Shown here in pieces: positions 29,196 through 36,207 of a DNA stretch of 37,501 nucleotides. The position numbers were made by a program, and so were the translations under genes. Under the pieces are notes generated by a model, which did not search any database, had not been told where the DNA came from, and saw nothing but the letters and a program-made list of their open reading frames with translations. Source of the DNA: a virus; the IMG/VR virus record IMGVR_UViG_3300046500_000071, positions 1 to 37,501 of that record; one strand, given 5' to 3'. The first letter of the stretch is position 1; each line of letters opens with the position of its first letter.

Positions 29196-29393
29196 ATGTT
29201 CGAAGTGCTAGATATTCACGGCCGGGTTATCGCCGTGTTCGGCAGAAAGCGCGGCACTCGTTTCGAAATCGACGAGAAGAAGCTGAAAACCGTGCCCGTG
29301 TGGCAGCCGCGCCATCAACCGCACTGGCTGATCCGGTTCGTGTTCCCATTACTTCGGCCAGTCGACGCGTGGGTTGGACAGCGATTCCGCTAG
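29196..29393 (+). CDS. 65-aa opposite-strand protein in the late region
   Basis: Starts MFEVLDIHGRVIAVFGRKRG and continues RFEIDEKKLKTVPVWQPRHQ, then PHWLIRFVFPLLRPVDAWVG. GGGGA lies 5 bases before the ATG. The N-terminal 35 residues look like a small beta-strand/helix unit, and the C-terminal part is basic and aromatic. The last 45 bases overlap, antisense, the end of the transglycosylase-bearing ejection gene. Codon use is normal for this genome. A single gene against the direction of the late operon, with possible own promoter, has the layout of a moron. It could be a chance frame; I give it even odds or slightly better. Confidence 0.5.
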   Translation: MFEVLDIHGRVIAVFGRKRGTRFEIDEKKLKTVPVWQPRHQPHWLIRFVFPLLRPVDAWVGQRFR

Positions 29394-32072
29394 CTTGTTG
29401 GCCGCGCGCCGGTTGACAAACTCGGTCGCTTTCCTCGTCAGGACGGTGCCGGCGGGCCCCGCTGCCGCAGCACCGAGCGGGCCGAACAGCGCCGACATGG
29501 CGCCCGCAGTCGCTGCCGCTGGCCCGAGAATGACCGCCTTCTGAAGCAGGTTGTGCCCCTGCACCGCGGCGCCCGGATAGGCGGTAGGCTTCTGCAACAC
29601 GTGGCCGGCATCGTTCAGGGTGCGAAACCGGCTCATTTCCGCGTCGTCAAACAGCAGGCCCATGCGCGAGCGCTGCGCGTTAAGCTGCTTCGTGACCTTG
29701 GCCGCGTTCCATTCCGCACCCTGGCCGGCATTGCTGACGGCATCCGCGAAGATGCCCTTCATTTCTGCCAGCGCCTGCTGCGCGCCCGGCTGCAAAGGTT
29801 CCGGTACGTTCTTCAGCGTCTCGACGATATGCCGGAGCTGGCCGACCGGCATCGAGGTTAGTTTCTGCCCGATCTTCTCGTCGGGGACGGCCTGATTGAT
29901 GCCGTTCGGCCCTTCCTCGTTGAGCAATGAGGAAATTCCTTTCGGGTTGTCGAGCACGTTCTTACGCTCCGCGTGCAGCGCGCGCGCCTGTGCGTAGATG
30001 TCATCGCCCGCGGACTTCGCGACATCGGTATCGAGCGACTCCTTGATCTTGCCGATGAGCCCGGAGTTCTGCGGCGACCACTGGCTGTTGATGTACTGGC
30101 GCACACCTTCGGCCTGCTTCGCCGTCATCGGGTTGAACGTGCCATCTGCGTTGCGGATGCCCTGCTCTTTCAGGTACGCATTGATGCCACGCCCGAGCGC
30201 GCCGTTTTCCGACTTGCCAGCGAAGTTCGATTTCGTATCCATCATGGACTTGAACGAATCCGCATCGACCCCGGCAATGCCTCCCGCGCGCTGGTCTGCC
30301 GCCTGATAGACGCTGCTCACCGCGTTGTCGTAGTAGTCGCTCAGGTCGCGCAGCGGCTGCCGGACGATCTGGCCGACCTCTTCAGGCGACGCGCCGCGCG
30401 CGCCGGTATCCTGCGCGATCTGCTGCGAGTAGTTCTGGAGCGCGGTCCGTTCCTTGTCGAACTGCGCGCGCAGCACTTCCCCCTGCGGCGTGTCGCTCTT
30501 GGCAAGCTGGTACTCGTTGCCGGCCGAGAACTTGTCGCCAGAGATCGCGCTTGGGCGCGTCTCGGTCAACCCGACTTCGCGCATCAGATCGAGATTCTTC
30601 TGTTGCTGGTCGGGCGCGAGCGATGCCTTGACCGTCGACGGCGCGGAATCGTCGAACTTCGGCACTTCGGCAGGAACAGGAGCGGCTTGCGCAGCCGGCG
30701 CAGCCTTGCTTGCGTCATTTGCCGCAGCGCCGGCGGGTACGATCTGCGTCGACGGTGCCTGCGGGAGATCTGGCCGGCCGCCGCTCGCGTCATTGATCGC
30801 CGCACGGTTGATCCCGACAGCATCATTCGCCGCAGGCGCGCGCGCGATTGAGGCGGCTGGCTGAGGTGCGACGGCTGGCTGCTCCGTCTTGAGAATCGCC
30901 GACAGATCGTTGGCGGCCGGAGCGACAGGTATCTGCCCTACCGGCGCCGGCTGAAGTCCCTGCGGAACAGGACCAACGCCGCGGTTCGCAAGCTCGACAC
31001 TGCCCGGCGTCGGCGCCGGAACATCGGCGCGACCGATAGACTTGACGAGCCCATTCACACGGCCGGCGAGTTCGGGCGCGACGATCTGCGCAGTTGCGCC
31101 GGGGATCACAGCATTGATCGTCCCCATGAGCGGCGACTGGTTCTGGACGAAGTTCTGCTGATAGCCGCTCGTCAGCGCCTGGACCGGAGCGCTGTTGGCA
31201 ATCGGGCTGAGCGCGTTGCTTGCGACCCGCGCGATGTCTGCGTTCGCCTGCTGGCCGCCGGCCGTCTGCGGGTGATAGGTCAGCGCATCCCGAACACTCT
31301 CACCGATCTGCTTCGCGCGGTCGAACGAGACGCCCGGCAGGGCCGCAGCACCGACACGCGCAATGGTGCTGACAGGTGCAGCGATAGCGCCCGTTGCAGC
31401 CGTCGCAAGCGGCTCTAGCGCCGCGCCCAATACATTGCCTACCGTGACGGGGGCAGAGCCTTGTGCGGGGCTTGTGGGTTGCGCTGCTGCCTTCGCAGGT
31501 TCCGCCGCCTTTGCCATCAGTGCGGCGAACGGATCGCCGCCGGCGGCCGGCGCTGTTCCCTGACCGGGCGCGGAAGTCGGGCCGGCCTTCGCGAGCAATG
31601 CTGAAAACGGATCGCCACCAGCGGTGGGGGCATCCGAGGCAGTCGGCGGCAGGCCTGGCAGTTGTTGCGGCATGTTCTGACCTTGTGACTGTGGTTGCGC
31701 CTGATACGCGGCGGCCACCTTCTTTACATACGCCTGAGTCTCAGGAAAAGGAGGAATGCCGCCGTACTTGTCGACGTTGCCCGGCCCGGCGTTATAGGCA
31801 GCCAGCGCGAGTGCCGGGTCTTTGTACTTGTCAAGCTGCTGCGCCAGATAGCGCGCACCGCCGAAGATGCTCTGCTGCTGGTTGGTCGGATCAGTGACGC
31901 CCATTTCCTTTGCGGTGGCCGGCATCAGTTGCATGAGGCCGGTCGCGCCCTTGGGCGAAACAGCGTTCGGATTGCCCGAGCTTTCCGGTGTCATCACCGC
32001 GCGCAGCAGACGCGGATCGACGTTGAACTGCTTGCCGGCTGCTTCGAAGAGGTCGCTGTAATCAGCCATCAT
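29349..32072 (-). CDS. Ejection protein with N-terminal lytic transglycosylase (P22 gp16 position)
   Basis: 907 aa, starting MMADYSDLFEAAGKQFNVDP. Residues 15-125 are a soluble lytic transglycosylase domain: LLRAVMTPESSGNPNAVSPK with catalytic E30, GATGLMQLMPATA, GGARYLAQQL and AALAYNAG-type LALAAYNAGPGNVDKYG. A long A/P/Q-rich linker follows (about 130-470), then a helical region (MREVGLTETRPSAISGDKFS, YLKEQGIRNADGTFNPMTAK). A hydrophobic C-terminal segment rich in A and G (GPAAATAGAMSALFGPLGAA) could enter the membrane. It is probably ejected with the DNA to open the cell wall locally. It overlaps the previous stop by 4 bases. Confidence 0.85.
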   Translation of the reverse strand: MMADYSDLFEAAGKQFNVDPRLLRAVMTPESSGNPNAVSPKGATGLMQLMPATAKEMGVTDPTNQQQSIFGGARYLAQQLDKYKDPALALAAYNAGPGNVDKYGGIPPFPETQAYVKKVAAAYQAQPQSQGQNMPQQLPGLPPTASDAPTAGGDPFSALLAKAGPTSAPGQGTAPAAGGDPFAALMAKAAEPAKAAAQPTSPAQGSAPVTVGNVLGAALEPLATAATGAIAAPVSTIARVGAAALPGVSFDRAKQIGESVRDALTYHPQTAGGQQANADIARVASNALSPIANSAPVQALTSGYQQNFVQNQSPLMGTINAVIPGATAQIVAPELAGRVNGLVKSIGRADVPAPTPGSVELANRGVGPVPQGLQPAPVGQIPVAPAANDLSAILKTEQPAVAPQPAASIARAPAANDAVGINRAAINDASGGRPDLPQAPSTQIVPAGAAANDASKAAPAAQAAPVPAEVPKFDDSAPSTVKASLAPDQQQKNLDLMREVGLTETRPSAISGDKFSAGNEYQLAKSDTPQGEVLRAQFDKERTALQNYSQQIAQDTGARGASPEEVGQIVRQPLRDLSDYYDNAVSSVYQAADQRAGGIAGVDADSFKSMMDTKSNFAGKSENGALGRGINAYLKEQGIRNADGTFNPMTAKQAEGVRQYINSQWSPQNSGLIGKIKESLDTDVAKSAGDDIYAQARALHAERKNVLDNPKGISSLLNEEGPNGINQAVPDEKIGQKLTSMPVGQLRHIVETLKNVPEPLQPGAQQALAEMKGIFADAVSNAGQGAEWNAAKVTKQLNAQRSRMGLLFDDAEMSRFRTLNDAGHVLQKPTAYPGAAVQGHNLLQKAVILGPAAATAGAMSALFGPLGAAAAGPAGTVLTRKATEFVNRRAANKLAESLSNPRVDWPK

Positions 32073-33562
32073 TGCGGCCCTGTCACGTAGCCCTTCTGGA
32101 CCGCCCAGTTATATTGCGTGCGGAACTGCGCCTGCTGGTTCGGCGGCATCTTGTCGTACATCGACTTGACCTTCGCCGGGTCCATCTGGTCGGCAACGAA
32201 CACGCGAGGATCGATCGTCGACCCGAACTGCGATTTCCACTTGGCATAGTCAGAAGGCGGAAGGCCGGAATTCTGCCAGGCCTGCATGCGGGCCTGCTCC
32301 ATGCGCTCAAGCCCGATATTGACCTTCACTACGTCCTGAGCCGCCAGATTCGAGATATGCGTATTGCCGTTGCCCGAGATCGCCGCGGACAGTTGCGCAT
32401 CGGTTCCGCTACCGAGGCCGGCCGCTTTCTGCTGCGCATACTGTGTGAGGTACTTGTTTGCCTCGTCGAAGTTCTTGACGCTATCGACGGTCGCTTGCGG
32501 TGCAATGCCAGCAGTCACGAGCAGGCTCTTGATCGCGTTGAGCTTGTCTGCGCCGTTGCCGGTGGTCGAATTGGCGAGCGCCTGCTGTGCGCTCTGTAGC
32601 ATGTTGATGCGCGTTCCAGACTGTGAATTCGATTGCTGGTCTGCCGCGAGCATGTCACCGCCGGCCGCATTTGCCTTCTGGGTCGCGTCGACCACGCCAG
32701 CGGCAGGGCCGGTTGCGACGACGCCATTATTCGACGAGCCATATCGGCCTGTGCCAATGCCGCTTCCCTGTGCTCCGGGTGGAAGCAGACCGCCTAGCCC
32801 CTGCTCCTGAAGCACGCTTGCCTTGCTGCGCATGCCGGGCGTGCCGTCTGCATTGACGACTGGAACTTGCGCGGCGGCTTCAGTCGGCGACAGCCCGTTG
32901 TTCACCGTGTAGCCGACCGTGCCGACGCCACCGCTCAATGCGAGGGGGTTCTGGTTGACTGCGACCGTCGCCGGGCCGGTGTTGATCTGCGCGTATTGCG
33001 GCAGCATCGCGTGTAGCTGAGTCTCGCCCGAAAGCGCGGACATGTAATGTTGGGACACCCACTGGCGAAGCTGCTGCGGGTCTTGCGGCATCGACTGCAT
33101 TTCAGCCTGATAGACCTGAGGCGTGATCGCGCCGGCCTGCAATTGCGTCGTCGCGAATCCCTGCACGTCCTGCGGCGACAGGTCCTGTTTAGACAGCAGA
33201 CTGCCGAGACCTTGGCGGAGGCTGCTTTGCGCCTTGATTGACTGATCGAGCTGGCCGGTTTGCAGAGTCTGTTGCTGCTGCTTTTGCGTGTTGATGCCCT
33301 GGATCACCTGCGGCAGGTTGTATGCGGCAGCGGGGTCCTGACTCAGGATGCCGACGAGCTTGTTATTGTCCACCTGTCCGGTCGTCGGATCGGTGGCCTG
33401 CTGATACGCAGCGGAGGTCGCGCGGTTGGCGTCGAGTTGCTGTTGCTGCGCGAGACCGCTTGCATTGAGCGCGCGGAACTGCGCAACGGATAACGCCTGC
33501 TGAAGCGGGTTGATAGGCTTCGGGGCGTTCGCGTTCAGGGCGATGGTCGGATCGATTGGCAT
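32069..33562 (-). CDS. Ejection protein, Q-rich (P22 gp20 position)
   Basis: 497 aa, starting MPIDPTIALNANAPKPINPL with AAGGAC before it. It is rich in Q, A and N, with long helices (QALSVAQFRALNASGLAQQQ, AAYNLPQVIQGINTQKQQQQ), a glycine-rich middle (around 240-275) and a helical C-terminus that ends FRTQYNWAVQKGYVTGPQ. This composition and the place between the small ejection protein and the transglycosylase protein fit the three ejection proteins of P22-like phages (gp7, gp20, gp16), which form the conduit through the cell envelope. The assignment rests on position and composition. Confidence 0.7.
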   Translation of the reverse strand: MPIDPTIALNANAPKPINPLQQALSVAQFRALNASGLAQQQQLDANRATSAAYQQATDPTTGQVDNNKLVGILSQDPAAAYNLPQVIQGINTQKQQQQTLQTGQLDQSIKAQSSLRQGLGSLLSKQDLSPQDVQGFATTQLQAGAITPQVYQAEMQSMPQDPQQLRQWVSQHYMSALSGETQLHAMLPQYAQINTGPATVAVNQNPLALSGGVGTVGYTVNNGLSPTEAAAQVPVVNADGTPGMRSKASVLQEQGLGGLLPPGAQGSGIGTGRYGSSNNGVVATGPAAGVVDATQKANAAGGDMLAADQQSNSQSGTRINMLQSAQQALANSTTGNGADKLNAIKSLLVTAGIAPQATVDSVKNFDEANKYLTQYAQQKAAGLGSGTDAQLSAAISGNGNTHISNLAAQDVVKVNIGLERMEQARMQAWQNSGLPPSDYAKWKSQFGSTIDPRVFVADQMDPAKVKSMYDKMPPNQQAQFRTQYNWAVQKGYVTGPQ

Positions 33563-33571
33563 TTTTGTCCT

Positions 33572-34327
33572 TTACACCGTGAAGCCATATCCATTGCTGC
33601 CAGCGGCCATTGACGCGCTAGACGGCGCCGCGGCCCCTGCATTGTTCGACAGCAGCGCATAACTCGTGGCGCCATTGGTGATGCCATTCAGGCCATTAGA
33701 CAGCGCGTTAGCTGCCCCAATGGTTCCGGCTGCTGATGCATTCGCGCCACTGGTCAGTGTGTTGCCGATATTCCCGACTGCCTGCGCGCCGAGAGAGCCA
33801 TTCGTGGCCGCCGCATTCTGGCCGCTGCCGACGATGCCCGCGAGTCGGTTCACGTTGTTGGCCGCGCTGCTGTAGTTGGTATTGAACGTCTGCAACGCCC
33901 GATTGAACACGTCGTTATAGGTCGAATCCGCGAGCCCCGTGGTATAGCTGGCTGCTCCCTTCAAGGCCGCACCGGACACGCCTAGCCCGCGCGCGGCGGC
34001 GCTGTTCTGAACCGACTTGAGCCCCTGATTGAGCGTGAACTGATAGCCCGGCGTTGCCTGTGCTTGCTGCTCAGTCGGCGCGCTGAACTGCTGCGTCAGC
34101 ATTGGATTGGAAAGCGCAGTCTTGAGCGGATTTATATAGCTCGCGCCTAGGTCCATGTACGGCTTCAGATTCTGCTGAGTCTGTTGCCATTGCTGATTCT
34201 GAAGCGCCGCGGAATTGTTTGCCGCATCGGCCTGTGTCTGCGCCGCGTCCTTCGATGCGCTTGAACTCATGGCGCTCGAAGCCACGCCCCCGACGACTGC
34301 CGCGCCGGCTACTGCTGCTGCGACCAT
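33572..34327 (-). CDS. Ejection / DNA transfer protein (P22 gp7 position)
   Basis: 251 aa, starting MVAAAVAGAAVVGGVASSAM, a hydrophobic A/G/V-rich N-terminus. Then QTQADAANNSAALQNQQWQQ, NLKPYMDLGASYINPLKTAL and TPGYQFTLNQGLKSVQNSAA, ARGLGVSGAALKGAASYTTG: a recurring pattern in phage DNA-transfer proteins. The C-terminal 90 residues are low-complexity A/N/G/S. AGGGGGA lies before the ATG. It is the first of three ejection-type genes in a row. Confidence 0.75.
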   Translation of the reverse strand: MVAAAVAGAAVVGGVASSAMSSSASKDAAQTQADAANNSAALQNQQWQQTQQNLKPYMDLGASYINPLKTALSNPMLTQQFSAPTEQQAQATPGYQFTLNQGLKSVQNSAAARGLGVSGAALKGAASYTTGLADSTYNDVFNRALQTFNTNYSSAANNVNRLAGIVGSGQNAAATNGSLGAQAVGNIGNTLTSGANASAAGTIGAANALSNGLNGITNGATSYALLSNNAGAAAPSSASMAAGSNGYGFTV

Positions 34328-34336
34328 GATTTCCCC

Positions 34337-34789
34337 CTAAAGCCACTTTTCGTAGGTCGTCTCGACAGGTTCGAAGTCGAGAAACTTGAACAACGCAGAT
34401 GCGTCGTGCTGAACCTTGCTGCCAACAGCCCACCGCCTGACACCGCGGCGCCGCAATTCCTTCTCGACGAAGCGGAACATGCGAACGCCGGCGAGCCCCG
34501 TCCGTTTGTCCTCGCGCACGAAAAAGATGTCCGGCGAGCACGTCAGACAGTCGCGGTAATGCAGGCCCGGCGCGATGAAGCAGACGAAGTAGGCGACGAT
34601 TTCGCCGCGCTCGCGGCCAATGACCATCAGCAGAGAGCCGTCGAGTTCACGCGCGCGATAGACCTCAACGACCGGATCGAGCGGCACACCGTGGTCCTTA
34701 TGCGTCGAAATTTCGCCGTAATGCTTGCGCAGCAGCGGCAGCAGCTCGGCATAGACGCCAGAGAACGGCTCAATGGTGAACGTGATCAT
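34337..34789 (-). CDS. GNAT-like acetyltransferase in the virion cluster
   Basis: 150 aa, starting MITFTIEPFSGVYAELLPLL. It fits the GNAT pattern: an N-terminal helix pair, central strands (GSLLMVIGRERGEIVAYFVC, CSPDIFFVREDKRTG), the acetyl-CoA loop around KRTGLAG followed by helix VRMFRFVEKELRRRG, and a final strand and helix (VGSKVQHDASALFKFLDFEP). It overlaps the oxygenase-like gene by 4 bases. GNAT-like domains are known in virion proteins of some podoviruses. The substrate is unknown. It could modify a virion protein, or it may be a structural protein that has kept the fold. Confidence 0.75.
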   Translation of the reverse strand: MITFTIEPFSGVYAELLPLLRKHYGEISTHKDHGVPLDPVVEVYRARELDGSLLMVIGRERGEIVAYFVCFIAPGLHYRDCLTCSPDIFFVREDKRTGLAGVRMFRFVEKELRRRGVRRWAVGSKVQHDASALFKFLDFEPVETTYEKWL

Positions 34790-35367
34790 CGCGATGTCCT
34801 GATATCGACGACCATCGACACGCGTTCGTCGGCGCTGTTGTTTTCCACCGAATGAACTTGGCTGTTATCGAACCAGAAGCATTCGCCGGTCAGCATATTG
34901 ATCTGCTCATCGCCAGCCTTCAGGACTGCGCCAGGAAGCCCATGCAGCACGATATGAAAGCGCGTGTAATAGCGCGTCTGTTCGGGTGTGTCGGCGTGTG
35001 CGAAGATCCGGCCTCCGGGCACCACCTTGTTGATCATCACCCGGCCGAGCCGCTCACCGCCGACGCGCGCCATCAGGTTCATGACCAGTGGGCGTGCTTC
35101 GTGCAGAGCCTTGTAGGCGGGATAGTCGATCGCTTCATACTGGTCATAGCCAGCAAGCTGGTTCTGCTTGTAGAGGTCGATCTGCTCTTCAGTGAGTCCT
35201 TCGACCTTCTCCGGGAAGCGCAGCATGATCGTTTCGGTTTCGCCGAACGGTCCTTGCGGGTAATGGCGAAGAAACGTGTCCTCTTTCCAGAGGTCAGGCC
35301 GGCGGCGGATCGCGAGCATCAGCGGATTGACATCAACGCCGTTTGCGAGGAAGTGGAAGTTTTTCAT
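34786..35367 (-). CDS. 2-oxoglutarate/Fe(II) oxygenase-like, aspartyl/asparaginyl beta-hydroxylase type
   Basis: 193 aa. The jelly-roll core has H124-x-D126 (FAHADTPEQ) and distal H172 (NSQVHSVENNS), the three iron ligands, and R182 in the place that binds 2-oxoglutarate. RFHIVLHGLPG and LTGECFWFDNSQVHSVEN are close to the aspartyl/asparaginyl hydroxylase signature. The first 100 residues are a helical, phage-specific extension. All predicted active-site residues are present, so an active enzyme is expected. It is set between tail-type virion genes and the GNAT-like gene with a 4-base overlap, so its target may be a virion protein or a host component at infection. Confidence 0.8.
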   Translation of the reverse strand: MKNFHFLANGVDVNPLMLAIRRRPDLWKEDTFLRHYPQGPFGETETIMLRFPEKVEGLTEEQIDLYKQNQLAGYDQYEAIDYPAYKALHEARPLVMNLMARVGGERLGRVMINKVVPGGRIFAHADTPEQTRYYTRFHIVLHGLPGAVLKAGDEQINMLTGECFWFDNSQVHSVENNSADERVSMVVDIRTSR

Positions 35368-35700
35368 TTAGCTCGGCAGGTATTCAACACCGCTGATATT
35401 CAGCGTGCAGGCGAGGCCATCGGCAAAAATCTGCGTGCCAGGCTCCAGTTTGTGATTAATGACTTCGGGAATCGCGATGGTTGCGCCAGCGCCGACCGCC
35501 TTACTCGCGATCTTCGTCGGCGAGCCCGCGGAGCCACCGGTCGGAACCTTGTAGATGTTCACTGTTACGACCGCTCCTGTCGGGTTGCAAACGCTCGCCG
35601 CGTGGATAGCGCCATAGGTCGATGTTGGCGCGGTGTAGTAGGACACAGCAGAGCCCGTCAGGGTCTGCCCTGCCACCATTTCGCGATATTTCGTCGTCAT
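35368..35700 (-). CDS. Small beta-rich virion protein
   Basis: 110 aa, starting MTTKYREMVAGQTLTGSAVS. The sequence YYTAPTSTYGAIHAASVCNP, then VVTVNIYKVPTGG and AGATIAIPEVINHKLEPGTQ suggests a single beta-sandwich domain. I have an impression of similar small proteins following tail genes in many podoviruses, of unknown function. It lies 3 bases after the tail-adaptor gene and directly abuts the oxygenase-like gene. Its place fits a minor tail or decoration protein. Confidence 0.7.
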   Translation of the reverse strand: MTTKYREMVAGQTLTGSAVSYYTAPTSTYGAIHAASVCNPTGAVVTVNIYKVPTGGSAGSPTKIASKAVGAGATIAIPEVINHKLEPGTQIFADGLACTLNISGVEYLPS

Positions 35701-35703
35701 GCT

Positions 35704-36207
35704 TTAGCCTCGCGCATAGACTTTGGACACGCCGACCGGAATAGCCGACGTGAAGGTGATCGTGTTGCCTGAGACGCTGTACTGGTCTGTCGCCTGAAAA
35801 CTGCCGTCGAAGTGCACAAGCACAGCTGCGGCCGACGTGTAGACCTTTGAAAGCGTCAGCGTCGTGGTTGTGCCTGGCGTGAAATTCGTTCCTGCCGTGA
35901 AAATGTCCTCGACCGGATCGACGGCGAATACCGGCACTGAGATCGGTTCTGGCGCGAGATCCACAAGAGAGGGCTGCCCAGCCACCGCGGCGGGCGCATC
36001 TTGCGACGGCGAGAACAGCGGATAAGGCGCCTGCGCATCAATCAGCGGCGTGTAATCGATCTGTATGTCCGAAGGCGGCGTCCCGGTTCCGCCTGTGCGC
36101 TGAAACATCGCCAAGAGGAATGCCCACCACACCTGACTGATGCGCCCCGACTGATCGAGGAACGGCACTCCCGGATTCGGTATATTGCTGTTCGTGGCGT
36201 TGCTCAC
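35704..36207 (-). CDS. Tail-adaptor protein sharing a domain with the tailspike
   Basis: 167 aa from the GTG at 36207, which overlaps the gp10-like stop (GTGA). Residues 1-45 (VSNATNSNIPNPGVPFLDQS, GRISQVWWAFLLAMFQRTGG) are a conserved start seen in phage tail proteins after gp10. A proline-rich linker follows. Residues 99-167 (DIFTAGTNFTPGTTTTLTLS ... ITFTSAIPVGVSKVYARG) align with tailspike residues 97-165. It may link the tail tip to the spikes or form the P22 gp26-like plug; it does not have the long coiled coil of gp26. Confidence 0.75.
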   Translation of the reverse strand: MSNATNSNIPNPGVPFLDQSGRISQVWWAFLLAMFQRTGGTGTPPSDIQIDYTPLIDAQAPYPLFSPSQDAPAAVAGQPSLVDLAPEPISVPVFAVDPVEDIFTAGTNFTPGTTTTLTLSKVYTSAAAVLVHFDGSFQATDQYSVSGNTITFTSAIPVGVSKVYARG

